Part shown: piece after piece, positions 1-8,174 of the stretch
Layout of the letters: every line of letters begins with the position of its first letter
How positions within the stretch are numbered: position 1 is the first letter of the stretch
From: DATEDA01 sp963789885
GTDB lineage: Bacteria > Pseudomonadota > Gammaproteobacteria > Burkholderiales > SG8-39
NCBI GenBank assembly: GCA_963789885.1
Contig: CAWBNB010000033.1
Coordinates: 62,001 to 126,000, forward strand
Length of the DNA: 64,000 nt
Direction: 5' to 3'
Translations under genes and position numbers: made by a program
The notes under the pieces: model-generated
Database searches by the model: none
What the model was told of the DNA's origin: nothing
Seen by the model: the letters and a program-made list of their open reading frames with translations, nothing else

Positions 1-759
1 GAGGATCATCGTCTGTGGGGCAAGCCGGTCTACGCGATGGCCGACGGCACGGTGGATTCGTGGGCGAACGAGGAGCCCACCAACCCGAGCCCTCCCGCGG
101 ACCTCTCGCCTCCCGTGCCCGTCGAGGGCAACCACCTCTACATCCAGCACGGTCCGGAATTGGTGCTCTATGCGCACTTCCAGCCCGGCAGTCTCAACGG
201 TGACCTGATGGTGAAGGGCGCTCCGGTCAAGGCCGGAGACTTCCTCGGCAAGGCGGGCAACTCCGGCAATTCGACCGGACCGCATCTTCATATCCACGCG
301 ACGAAAGGGACTGCGCCCTGGCAGGGCCCGCCACAGCCGATCACCTTCCGCGAGATCCACGTCGTCGACCGCGCCGCACTGGCGCCGCCAAGCCCCGAGG
401 GCGCTTGGGTGAAGGTCAAGGGGCGATGTCTTCCCGCGGTCACGTCGCTGATCTGGCCGACTGCGAACATCCCGCCGCAGTGGCGCCGCGGGATGTCTTC
501 GGACCGCGCGATCGACCCACTGGCGCTCATTTTGAGCGGCGAGGTCTACGTAAAGCTCACGCTGCCGGATCCTGGACCGGAAGAGGTGGTGAGGGCGCAA
601 ATCCGCGCACTGCTCCGCACGGCGTCGCCTCAGGACAGGCGCCGCGCGCTCTACCGCGCACGCACGATGGGGCGGTACTTGCGGCTTGTCGAGGACGAGC
701 TTGCGGCCCTAGGCGCAGCGCGCGAGAAGCGTGTGGATATCGAGTCACCGAGCGACTAG
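1..759 (+). CDS. M23 family metallopeptidase, C-terminal part (5' end outside window)
   Basis: The reading frame is open from base 1, so the true start lies upstream. The visible part holds the second half of a LytM/M23 zinc endopeptidase domain: a YAMADG beta-strand motif near the edge, a YAHF segment, and the metal-binding H-x-H in GPHLHIH at about residues 96-102 of the visible protein, just after GNSGNS. M23 enzymes cut peptide cross-links of peptidoglycan, usually outside the inner membrane. About 140 residues follow the domain and resemble nothing I recognise. The first zinc ligand (HxxxD region) would lie at or before the left edge, so activity cannot be judged. Base composition is less GC-rich than the genes after 1.7 kb. 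Confidence 0.85.
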   Translation, partial: EDHRLWGKPVYAMADGTVDSWANEEPTNPSPPADLSPPVPVEGNHLYIQHGPELVLYAHFQPGSLNGDLMVKGAPVKAGDFLGKAGNSGNSTGPHLHIHATKGTAPWQGPPQPITFREIHVVDRAALAPPSPEGAWVKVKGRCLPAVTSLIWPTANIPPQWRRGMSSDRAIDPLALILSGEVYVKLTLPDPGPEEVVRAQIRALLRTASPQDRRRALYRARTMGRYLRLVEDELAALGAAREKRVDIESPSD

Positions 760-771
760 GGGCTTGGTGGT

Positions 772-1599
772 ATGGGGATCGAGCTCACCAGCGGCGGATC
801 GAGTGGCGCTTCCGGCTCTCTTGGGCCGGCATCCAGCATCGCGAAGTCCCTGCACTGGGGCATTCTCGCGAACGGCCAGATCGGGGAGCTCGCGTACTCT
901 GCCGACGCCGAAGGCCGGGTTACGGGAACGATATTTGGCGACCAGATCATCGGCTTCTGGGACGGCGGGGCCGGGAAGCTGACGTTCGCCCGGATCCCGA
1001 AATCGAAACAGCCGAACTCCTACCAGTTCTATACTGGCTACCACTTCTCCTGGTCGGGGCCGGGCGGGACCCTGCGCGAGGGACTCGCCGGTTCATTCGA
1101 TGCATTCGCGGGAAGCGGGGGTACCTACGAGCAGGTCACGTTCGGCTGGTACGGACTGCTGCACCCGTCGCCGCCCTACGATGGGTCGATCCTGTTCGAG
1201 GATATGAAGGCACCGGACACATTGGGAGGCAGCTTCATCAACGCGAACGGGTACCGTGGAGCAGGAAGCGTCGTGGCGCAGCCAGTGACGATCTCCTTGG
1301 ATCCGCCAAAGTATGGCTATGTAGTCAGCGGCACGATATTCGGCGACGAGGTGAGCGGGTTCGCGGTGGGAGGACGCATGGCGTTCGTCAGGATTCCACC
1401 ACCGGGCAAGGTCGCTCCCGTCGGCGGCGACGGAAGAAAGCCGGATGCCTATCAGGCGTACAGTGGATTTACCGCTGTGCTCGCGTTCGGCAATGTCGAG
1501 ATTCGCGTGGTCGCTGGCTCGTTCGTGGCGTTCGCCGGAACCTTCGCGACCCCGCAACGCAGCGTCTACGGATGGTACGGCGTTCGGGGGGCGCCATAA
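772..1599 (+). CDS. Hypothetical protein built of two repeats
   Basis: I do not recognise a family. The 275-residue product contains two diverged copies of one module, at about residues 50-128 and 185-270. Each runs from [VT/VS]GTIFGD through GG-x-[LM]-[TA]F-[AV]RIP, a Tyr-rich stretch (YQFYTGY / YQAYSGF), then AGSF-x-AFAG, and ends in GWYG. The rhythm of short glycine-bounded strands suggests a beta-sandwich or beta-barrel. No signal peptide or membrane segment is visible from this start. The gene begins 12 bases after the M23 peptidase stop, so the two are probably co-transcribed; a surface or cell-wall role is possible but not shown. Codon use is less GC-biased than in downstream genes. 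Confidence 0.6.
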   Translation: MGIELTSGGSSGASGSLGPASSIAKSLHWGILANGQIGELAYSADAEGRVTGTIFGDQIIGFWDGGAGKLTFARIPKSKQPNSYQFYTGYHFSWSGPGGTLREGLAGSFDAFAGSGGTYEQVTFGWYGLLHPSPPYDGSILFEDMKAPDTLGGSFINANGYRGAGSVVAQPVTISLDPPKYGYVVSGTIFGDEVSGFAVGGRMAFVRIPPPGKVAPVGGDGRKPDAYQAYSGFTAVLAFGNVEIRVVAGSFVAFAGTFATPQRSVYGWYGVRGAP

Positions 1600-1699
1600 G
1601 CGTTGCAGGCTCTGGGAGCACTTGCGGATCACCTCGCAGATGCGGAAGATTGCAATCGGGGGGTGGGCGCGGCGCATTCTGCGGCGCTTCTCGCGCACA

Positions 1700-2473
1700 A
1701 TGGCTCGCAGAAGCACCAACGTCGCCGACTACATGCGCGTGCCGCGTCCGATCGCGGCGATGGCAAAGGATTTCCCGCACGGCCACCACATCCCGGTCGA
1801 CCGCCACGAGCGCGGACAGCTCGTGTACGCCGCGTCCGGGGTGATGACCGTGACGACGCCGCACGGCACCTGGGTCGTGCCGCCGCAGCGCGCGGTCTGG
1901 GTGCCGCCGCGCACCGACCACGAGAGCCGGATGTCGGGTCGCGTGGAGATGCGCACGCTCTACCTGCGGCGCGACGCGGCGGGCACGCTTCCGCGCCAGT
2001 GCTGCGTGATGAACGTGCCGCCACTCCTGCGCGAGCTGATCCTCGCGGCGACCGAGATGCCGCTCGTGTACGACGAGCGCGGACGCGACGCGCGCGTGAT
2101 GCGGCTCATCCTCGACGAGCTGCGGCGGGCGAGCGATCTGCCGCTGCATCTGCCGCAGCCCGCCGATCGGCGCCTCGCGCGCATCTGCGATGCGATCCTG
2201 AAGGCGCCGGCCGATGCGCGGCCGCTCGAGGCGTGGGCGGACACGGTCGGCGCGAGCACGCGCACGATCGCGCGCCGCTTCCGGCAGGAGACCGGGATGA
2301 GCTTCGCCGCGTGGCGGCAGCAGGCGCGGCTGCTCGAGAGCCTGCGGCGGCTCGCCGCGGGCGAGGCGGTGACGAAGGTGGCGCTCGACTGCGGCTATGC
2401 GAGTCCGAGCGCCTTCGGCGCGATGTTCCGGCGCGCGCTCGGCGTGACGCCGAGCGCGTATTTCGCGCGCTAG
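1700..2473 (+). CDS. AraC family transcriptional regulator
   Basis: The product is about 257 residues: an N-terminal cupin-like sensor (GQLVYAASGVMTVTT followed by WVVPPQRAVWVPP, about residues 36-75) and a C-terminal AraC double helix-turn-helix (from about residue 160, with STRTIARRFRQETGMSF and the closing GYASPSAFGAMFRRALGVTPSAYF). This is the layout of the short NimR/YdeC-type AraC regulators. The frame is open further upstream, but conserved sequence begins at the ATG at 1700; no convincing ribosome site decides the start. The gene converges on the small minus-strand frame at 2470. Its target and ligand cannot be told from the sequence. Confidence 0.85.
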   Translation: MARRSTNVADYMRVPRPIAAMAKDFPHGHHIPVDRHERGQLVYAASGVMTVTTPHGTWVVPPQRAVWVPPRTDHESRMSGRVEMRTLYLRRDAAGTLPRQCCVMNVPPLLRELILAATEMPLVYDERGRDARVMRLILDELRRASDLPLHLPQPADRRLARICDAILKAPADARPLEAWADTVGASTRTIARRFRQETGMSFAAWRQQARLLESLRRLAAGEAVTKVALDCGYASPSAFGAMFRRALGVTPSAYFAR

Positions 2474-2661
2474 CGCTGCTCGCACCGCTCCGCGGGAACG
2501 CCGCGCTTCCGCGTGCGCCGACCCCGCCGGCTTCGCAGCTCCTCGACGCCCGCCTCGCGCGCGGCGCCTTCGACATCGCGTCCCCGGGTAGCGGATTCAC
2601 GGCGAGCACCGACGATGCCGAGCGCGATCATGGAAGCGGCGAGGAATTCGGGAGTCAGCAT
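2470..2661 (-). CDS. Possible small protein (63 aa)
   Basis: The frame is preceded by a near-ideal ribosome site (AAAGGAG six bases before the ATG), which is the main reason for listing it. The first 20 residues are hydrophobic (MLTPEFLAASMIALGIVGA), like a short membrane anchor, and the rest is very Arg-rich. Its stop overlaps the AraC stop tail to tail. No family is recognised. The Arg-rich tail may only reflect GC-rich DNA read out of frame, so the true end, or the existence of the gene, is uncertain. Bases 2662-2864 upstream hold nothing else I can support. Confidence 0.3.
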   Translation of the reverse strand: MLTPEFLAASMIALGIVGARRESATRGRDVEGAAREAGVEELRSRRGRRTRKRGVPAERCEQR

Positions 2662-2864
2662 GGTTCGCTCCTTTGGTTGCGGTTTCCGGGAGGGTCCAGC
2701 GGAAGTCGGGGACTTGCTGCACGGATCATGCCTACGGCGCTTTACGCCCGCGTGAACCGAGGATGATGATTGCGTAACGTCGCCGCACAGCGACAGCGCC
2801 AGAGCCGCGGCAGCGAAAGCGCCGAGGAATCAGTCGCGTCCGCCGTCGGCCTCAGCCGACAGCA

Positions 2865-3827
2865 TCAGGCGATCGAGTCGAGCGCCTGCCGGAGATGAGC
2901 GATCGAAGTGTTGCCGCCCGAGAGCACGAGCCCGACCTTGCGGCCCGCAAGCTCACCGCGCAGCCGATAGGCGCACGCGAGCGTCGCGCCGGCCGCGGAC
3001 TCGGCGAGCGTGTGACAGCGCTCGATCCACCACGCGGTCGCGCGGCGGATCTCGTCTTCGCCGACGACCTGGAAGTCCGCGAGGTGCTCGCGCAGGATCG
3101 CAAGCGTGAGCTCCGCCGCGCGCCCGGTGGAGAGGCCCTCGGCGAAGGTTTCGTTCGGCCGCGTCTCGATCCGCCCGCTCGTCCACGAGTCGTGGACGGC
3201 GGGCGCCGCAGCCGCCTGCACGGCGATGACGCGAACGCGCGGATTCAGGTGCTTCGCCGCGATGCAGGCGCCGGACGCGCCGCTGCCCAGCCCGACCGGC
3301 ACGATGATCGCCTCGAGCCCGGGCTCGTCCTCGATCATCTCGACCGCGTACGTGCCGACGCCGGCGATGAGCGCCGGCTCGTTCGCGGAGTGCACGAAGC
3401 GCATGCCGTCGCGTGCGGCGATCGCCTGCGCGTTGGTGACCGCGTCGTCGAACTTCGCACCGCGCTCGGCGATCTCGGCGCCGAAGCCGCGGATCGCCGC
3501 GACCTTGCCGGGATTCGCCCCCTCCGGGACGCAGATCACCGCGCGCACGCCGAACCTGCGCGCGCTCCAGGCGATCGACTGGCCGTGATTCCCGGTGCTC
3601 GCGGTGACGACGCCGCGGCCCCGCTCGTCGCTGCCCATGCCCGCGATCAGGTTGACGCCGCCGCGCACCTTGAAGACGCCGACCGGCTGGTAGTTCTCGT
3701 GCTTGACGAACGCCGCGCAGCCGAGCAGCTCGTCGAGCGCGGGATAGCGGTGCAGCGGCGTGCGGGCGAGATGCGGCGCGATGCGCTCGCGCGCGGCGAG
3801 GATGTCGGCGTAGGTCGGCGGCTGCAT
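2865..3827 (-). CDS. Threonine/serine dehydratase-like PLP-dependent enzyme
   Basis: The 320-residue protein is a fold-type II PLP enzyme of the serine/threonine dehydratase group. The PLP lysine is K53 in VFKVRGG, the substrate loop STGNHGQS lies at about 79-86, and the glycine-rich phosphate loop VGLGSGASGAC at about 178-188. Such enzymes deaminate L-threonine or L-serine to the 2-oxo acid; related members act on hydroxy-aspartate or ectoine-type substrates, so the exact substrate is open. There is no C-terminal ACT regulatory domain, as in catabolic or serine-racemase-like members. The start at 3827 lies 17 bases after the DUF1992 gene, with the same orientation, so the two are probably co-transcribed. 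Confidence 0.85.
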   Translation of the reverse strand: MQPPTYADILAARERIAPHLARTPLHRYPALDELLGCAAFVKHENYQPVGVFKVRGGVNLIAGMGSDERGRGVVTASTGNHGQSIAWSARRFGVRAVICVPEGANPGKVAAIRGFGAEIAERGAKFDDAVTNAQAIAARDGMRFVHSANEPALIAGVGTYAVEMIEDEPGLEAIIVPVGLGSGASGACIAAKHLNPRVRVIAVQAAAAPAVHDSWTSGRIETRPNETFAEGLSTGRAAELTLAILREHLADFQVVGEDEIRRATAWWIERCHTLAESAAGATLACAYRLRGELAGRKVGLVLSGGNTSIAHLRQALDSIA

Positions 3828-3844
3828 GGCGGACGGCGGACGGG

Positions 3845-4228
3845 CTAGCCGCCGGCGAGCTTCGCCACGATCTTGCGCTCGTAGTACGGGTTCCGCGCGA
3901 ACGCGCGGGAACGCCGGAGCCCGAGCCGGGTGCGCAGCAGCGCGAGCTTCGTGAGCGCGTGCCGCCGCGCCACCGCGTCCCCGATCCCCGCGAGCTCGGC
4001 CTCGAGCTCCGCGATCTCCCGGCGCTCGAGCACCTCGGGCGGGACGAAGCCGGCGTTTTTCAGGATCCGGTACGCGAGCCTGACTTCCGGCGGGACGAGG
4101 GCGTCGTCCTCGAGCGCGAGCGGTCGGCCCGCGCCCGGCAGGTTGTCGAAATCGCCGCGGCGCAGCGCCTCCTGGATGCGTTCTTCCACCAGGGCGTCGG
4201 GCGAGAACACGGGCGTGTAGCGGGACAC
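3845..4228 (-). CDS. DUF1992 (DnaJ-homologue subfamily C member 28-like) protein
   Basis: A 127-residue protein with the hallmark of DUF1992: VEERIQEALRRGDFDNLPGAGRPL near the N-terminus, in which the G-x-FDNLPGxGxPL core is conserved, followed by a charged helical region. The name comes from the C-terminal region of eukaryotic DNAJC28; no J domain is present here. The molecular role of bacterial stand-alone members is not known to me. It is the first gene of a two-gene minus-strand unit with the PLP enzyme and is divergent from the PDZ protein at 4390. Confidence 0.85.
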   Translation of the reverse strand: MSRYTPVFSPDALVEERIQEALRRGDFDNLPGAGRPLALEDDALVPPEVRLAYRILKNAGFVPPEVLERREIAELEAELAGIGDAVARRHALTKLALLRTRLGLRRSRAFARNPYYERKIVAKLAGG

Positions 4229-4389
4229 GCCACGAGCTTAGCAGCCCGGCCGGCCGCCGGAAACCCGCCGCCGCACGCGGGCATGGCGGGCGGGAACTGG
4301 CGCTCCGCCGGCCTTCGGGACACAATGTGGAGGAGATCCTGGAACAAATCCCCGCTCGACCGGTCTCTTCTTGGCACGGAGGTGCGCTC

Positions 4390-5430
4390 ATGACGCCGCG
4401 CTCGCTCGTCCGCTTCCTCTTCTTGGCCGCCCTTGCCTGTGCGTGGCCCGCGGCCGCGCAGATGCCCGCCGACAAGCCGCTCGCGAAGGAGCCGGCCGCC
4501 GACGACAAGGAGATCGACCAGCGGATCGCCGACACGCTGTCCGCCGTGGTGCGGGTCAAGATGCGAGCGGTTCCGGACGCACGCTCGAACGCGACGCTCG
4601 GCGATACGCGCGAGGGCAGCGGGATCGTGATCGAGCCCGGCTACGTCCTCACGATCGGGTATCTCGTGATCGAGCCCGATGCGATCGAGGTCACGACCGT
4701 CAACGACCGCACGCTCCCCGCCACGCTCGCCGGGTACGATCACCCGACCGGCTTCGGTCTGCTCAAGGTCCAGGGCGACCTGGGGGTCAAGCCGCTCGCC
4801 ATCGGCGAGTCGGCGGCGCTCGCCGTGCGCGAGCCGGTGATCGTCGTCTCGCACGGGGGGCGCGAAGCGGCGAGCCTCGCCTACGTGATGTCCAGACGGC
4901 AGTTCACCGGGAGCTGGGAGTATCTCCTCGACAGCGCGATCTTCACCTCGCCGCCGACGATGAGCTGGGCGGGCGCGGCGCTCGTCAACCGCCAGCTGCG
5001 GCTCGTCGGGGTCGGCTCGCTGCTCGTGCGCGACACCGTCGAGCCGGGCACGCCGCAGCCCGGGAACATGTTCGTGCCGACGGATCTCCTGAAGCCGATC
5101 CTCGCGGAGCTCAAGGCGAACGGCCGCACCGCCGGCCCGCAGCGGCCGTGGCTCGGGCTCAACACCGAGGAGGTCCAGGGCCGGCTGCTGGTGAGCCGGG
5201 TGTCGCCGGAGGGACCGGCGGCGCAGGCGGGCGTGCGGCGGGGCGACGTCATCGTGAGCGTCGCCGGGGAGCCGGTGAAGACGCACGTCGAGCTCTATCG
5301 CAAGGTGTGGTCGCTCGGGGCGGCCGGCGTCGAGGTACCGCTCCAGGTCTCGCAGGGCGTCGACGTGCGCGACGTGCGCGTGAAGTCGATCGACCGGTCC
5401 GAGTATTTCAAGAGCAAGCAGGCACTGTAA
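4390..5430 (+). CDS. HtrA-like secreted PDZ protein with degenerate protease triad
   Basis: A 346-residue protein with a signal peptide (about residues 1-23, ending AAAQ), a trypsin-like S1C domain (about 50-240) and one PDZ domain (about 255-345; VSRVSPEGPAAQAGVRRGDVIVSV). It should act in the periplasm. All three catalytic positions are altered compared with HtrA/DegP: the His of the LTNxHV motif is Y91 (LTIGYLV), the Asp of the DPxxDLAxLK motif aligns with G121 (HPTGFGLLK), and the Ser of GNSGG is A194 (SWAGAALVN). It is therefore probably a non-catalytic binding or scaffold protein. The start at 4390 has GGAGG seven bases upstream. The dioxygenase gene follows after 13 bases. Confidence 0.85.
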   Translation: MTPRSLVRFLFLAALACAWPAAAQMPADKPLAKEPAADDKEIDQRIADTLSAVVRVKMRAVPDARSNATLGDTREGSGIVIEPGYVLTIGYLVIEPDAIEVTTVNDRTLPATLAGYDHPTGFGLLKVQGDLGVKPLAIGESAALAVREPVIVVSHGGREAASLAYVMSRRQFTGSWEYLLDSAIFTSPPTMSWAGAALVNRQLRLVGVGSLLVRDTVEPGTPQPGNMFVPTDLLKPILAELKANGRTAGPQRPWLGLNTEEVQGRLLVSRVSPEGPAAQAGVRRGDVIVSVAGEPVKTHVELYRKVWSLGAAGVEVPLQVSQGVDVRDVRVKSIDRSEYFKSKQAL

Positions 5431-5443
5431 GCGGGGCGGAAGC

Positions 5444-6142
5444 ATGAGGCGAAGACAGGCACGGATCGCGACGCCGTCGCTCGGCGACACCGGCGGGCTG
5501 CGTACGGCGCGGGTCGCGCGCCGCGAGCTGCTCGCCGCCGCGCTCGCGGGCACGGCGCTCGCCGGGGTGCCATGGCGTGCGCGGGCGCAAGGCACCGGCC
5601 GCATCGCGACGCCGCGCCAGACCGAAGGGCCGTTCTATCCCGACCGGCTGCCGGCGGACGACGACAACGACCTCGTCGCGGTCAAGGGGCAGAGCGGGAT
5701 CGCGCGCGGCGAGATTTTGCTGCTCGCGGGGACGGTGACCGATCTCGCCGGCAAGCCCCTCGCCGGCGCGCGGGTCGAGATCTGGCAGTGCGACGCCGGC
5801 GGCCGCTACCACCACTCGCGCGATTCCTCGAGCTCGCCGCCCGATCCGAACTTCCAGGGCTGGGGTAAGTTCGTCACCGCGGCCGACGGCGAGTACCGCT
5901 TCCGCACGATCCGGCCGGTGCCGTATCCCGGCCGGACGCCGCACATCCACTTCAAGGTGTCGGGCAAGGCGATCCCGGGCCTGGTGACCCAGATGTACGT
6001 CGAGGGCGAGCCGGGGAATGCGCGCGATGGCGTGTTCGCGTCGCTCGATCCGCGCGAGCGCGCGGCGGTCACCGTCCGGCTCGACCAGGCGCCGGACGGC
6101 AAGGCGCTCACCACCCGCTTCGAGATCGTCCTCCGCGCGTAG
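5444..6142 (+). CDS. Intradiol ring-cleavage dioxygenase, Tat-exported type
   Basis: The 232-residue product belongs to the protocatechuate 3,4-dioxygenase/catechol dioxygenase superfamily, which uses non-heme Fe(III) to open ortho-dihydroxyl aromatic rings. The four iron ligands are visible: Y122 (GGRYHH), Y161 (PVPYPGR), H167 and H169 (TPHIHF). The N-terminus has a twin-arginine-like signal (VARRELLAAALAGTALAG, about 24-41), so the protein is probably exported folded; such exported single-subunit members are common but rarely characterised. TPRQTEGPFYP at 56-66 is the usual N-terminal family motif. It lies 13 bases after the PDZ protein gene, suggesting a two-gene unit. Confidence 0.88.
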   Translation: MRRRQARIATPSLGDTGGLRTARVARRELLAAALAGTALAGVPWRARAQGTGRIATPRQTEGPFYPDRLPADDDNDLVAVKGQSGIARGEILLLAGTVTDLAGKPLAGARVEIWQCDAGGRYHHSRDSSSSPPDPNFQGWGKFVTAADGEYRFRTIRPVPYPGRTPHIHFKVSGKAIPGLVTQMYVEGEPGNARDGVFASLDPRERAAVTVRLDQAPDGKALTTRFEIVLRA

Positions 6143-6174
6143 GCGGGGCGGTCGGGGGCCCGAGCGCCGCGCCT

Positions 6175-6765
6175 TCAGCCCCGCTGCGTCAGCCAGAGCA
6201 GCAGACCGCGGCGCTCCTGGATCGGCTGCCACGCCTCGCGCATCGCCGCTGCGAAACCGGGAAACGCCCGCCGCAGCTCGGTGGGCAGCTCGCCGCCGAA
6301 GCGCGGGAGATATCCCGCGACGAGCGACGCCATCGTCGTGTCGGCGAGCTCGCGCAGGCCGGCGTGCCTGGCGAACCGGCCGCGCGACTCCTCATGCAGC
6401 AGCTCCGCCATCGCGATCCCCCGCAGGAGATGCAGCCCCGCATCGGTCTTGCCGCCGTCGGCCCGGGCGCTCCGGGTGGCGTCGAGGATCGCGCCGAGCC
6501 GCTCGATCAGGCCGAGCAGGTCCTCTCCGCACTGGAGATGCTGTTTGGCCACGAACCGGATGCTCAGCACCAGGAACTCGAGGGTCGTGGAGCTGGTGAC
6601 GTCGACCGGCGCGCATCCGTCGATCCGGAGTTGCCGGGCGTCGGCGAGCAGGCGTCCGATGAGCGCCGCCTGGGTGGCGAACGACTCGAGGACGAATTGC
6701 TCGGCCGGTGACGGACCGGGTGCTTCCGCGCGTTGTAGTCTGCTGCTCGATGTCATCGTCTGCAT
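6175..6765 (-). CDS. Hypothetical protein, largely helical
   Basis: No family is recognised. The 196-residue product appears mostly alpha-helical, with no signal peptide, membrane segment or clear motif; a Glu/Leu-rich region around residues 80-150 could form a helical bundle. The frame is open up to a TTG at 6786, but a possible promoter at 6796-6824 places transcription start close to that TTG, favouring the ATG at 6765 or the one at 6756. Neither has a clear ribosome site. It converges on the dioxygenase gene. Confidence 0.55.
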   Translation of the reverse strand: MQTMTSSSRLQRAEAPGPSPAEQFVLESFATQAALIGRLLADARQLRIDGCAPVDVTSSTTLEFLVLSIRFVAKQHLQCGEDLLGLIERLGAILDATRSARADGGKTDAGLHLLRGIAMAELLHEESRGRFARHAGLRELADTTMASLVAGYLPRFGGELPTELRRAFPGFAAAMREAWQPIQERRGLLLWLTQRG

Positions 6766-6795
6766 TGCGTTCTTGTTTCGCGTCAACCGGCACTG

Positions 6796-6824
6796 AAAGT
6801 ATCTGGGCCGCGTCCAGCCGACAA
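6796..6824 (-). promoter_or_regulatory. Possible sigma70-type promoter for the gene ending at 6175
   Basis: On the minus strand TTGTCG (6824-6819) and TACTTT (6801-6796) are separated by 17 bases, in a locally AT-rich patch 30-60 bases upstream of the ATG at 6765. Four of six and three of six positions match the consensus. Confidence 0.3.
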
Positions 6825-7077
6825 TTCGCCCGAAGGACTAGGCGGTACGGTGCGCCCGCCGATCGATCTCACGCCGACCCCAGAACCCGATAGCACGGAC
6901 CGGGCCAAGTGACGCGGGGCGGCACGGAACCGGGCCTGGTCAGGCGCAGAGGCGCGTGAAATCCATCTCCCGGCGCGCGAGCGTCCGCCAATCGACGCGC
7001 ATTGATGACGGCTCGACAGGGCGGGGGGCGGCCGCCGCTCGCGTGCTAGCATTGCCCGCGAATCCCCGGGGACCGAG
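6825..7077. other. Intergenic region without recognisable features
   Basis: The stretch between the divergent genes at 6765 and 7078 contains the weak minus-strand promoter above. I see no further gene or repeat, apart from a purine-rich GGGGACCGAG just before the 7078 start that can serve as its ribosome site. Confidence 0.5.
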
Positions 7078-8145
7078 ATGAGCGCGGACGACGTCGCCAC
7101 GACTGCGGTGCAGGAGCGATACCGCTTCGACGTCGAGCGGCTGGAGGCGTTTCTCGCCGAACGGATCGAAGGCTTCCGGGGCCCGCTCACGGTCACCCAG
7201 TTCAAGGGTGGCCAGTCGAACCCGACGTTCCTCCTCGCCACGCCGGGCGCGCGCTACGCGATGCGCTCGAAGCCGGCGCCGGCGGCGAAGCTCCTGCCCT
7301 CCGCGCACGCGGTCGACCGCGAGCACCGCGTGATCACCGCGCTCGGCCGCACCGGCATGCCCGTGCCCCGCACCTATTGCCTCTGCGAGGACGAGGGGTT
7401 GATCGGGCGCGCTTTCTACGTCATGGAGTTCGTCGAGGGCCGCGTGCTGTGGGAGCAGTCGCTGCCGGGGATGGCGCCGCGCGAGCGCGCCGCCGTCTAC
7501 GACGAGATGAACCGGGTGATCGCGGCGCTGCACAGCGTCGACTACCGGGCGATCGGCCTCGAGGGCTTCGGCAAGCCGGGGAGCTACTTCCAGCGCCAGA
7601 TCGATCGCTGGTCGAAGCAGTACCGCGCCTCCGCGACCGATCCGATCCCGGAGATGGATCGCCTGATCGAGTGGCTGCCCGGTGCAATCCCGTCCGGCGA
7701 CGAGACGGCGATCGTCCACGGCGACTACCGGCTCGACAACCTGATCTTCCATCCGTCCGAGCCGCGCATCCTCGCGATCCTCGACTGGGAGCTCTCGACG
7801 CTCGGCCACCCGCTCGCCGACTTCTCGTACCACTGCATGAGCTGGCACATCCCGCCGGAGAAGTTCCGCGGCATCGCCGGGCTCGACCTCGCGGTGCTGG
7901 GGATCCCCTCGGAGGCGGAGTACGTCGCGGCGTACTGCAAGCGCACCGGCCGGCGCGGCATCGACCACTGGGAGTTCTACCTCGCGTACAACATGTTCCG
8001 CCTGGCGGCCATCCTGCAGGGCATCATGAAGCGCGCGCTCGACGGGACGGCGGCGAGCACCGAGGCGCTCGATGCGGGCAAGCGCGCCCGGCCGATGGCC
8101 GAGCTCGGCTGGCGGTACGCGCAGCGCGCGGGCGCGCGCGGCTGA
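7078..8145 (+). CDS. Phosphotransferase family protein (ACAD10/11-like APH fold)
   Basis: A 355-residue cytoplasmic protein with the aminoglycoside-phosphotransferase/choline-kinase fold. It has the N-lobe FKGGQSNPT nucleotide loop (about 42-50), the catalytic loop HGDYRLDN (214-221) and the metal-binding LDWELS (235-240), followed by HPLADFSYH. This subgroup matches the kinase-like domain fused to acyl-CoA dehydrogenases in mitochondrial ACAD10/ACAD11, where it phosphorylates 4-hydroxyacyl-CoAs. A role in hydroxy-fatty-acid breakdown is therefore plausible but inferred. The gammaglutamylcyclotransferase-like gene follows after 29 bases. Confidence 0.85.
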   Translation: MSADDVATTAVQERYRFDVERLEAFLAERIEGFRGPLTVTQFKGGQSNPTFLLATPGARYAMRSKPAPAAKLLPSAHAVDREHRVITALGRTGMPVPRTYCLCEDEGLIGRAFYVMEFVEGRVLWEQSLPGMAPRERAAVYDEMNRVIAALHSVDYRAIGLEGFGKPGSYFQRQIDRWSKQYRASATDPIPEMDRLIEWLPGAIPSGDETAIVHGDYRLDNLIFHPSEPRILAILDWELSTLGHPLADFSYHCMSWHIPPEKFRGIAGLDLAVLGIPSEAEYVAAYCKRTGRRGIDHWEFYLAYNMFRLAAILQGIMKRALDGTAASTEALDAGKRARPMAELGWRYAQRAGARG

Positions 8146-8174
8146 GGGCGCGCGCGAGCCGCGAGGGACGCGCA

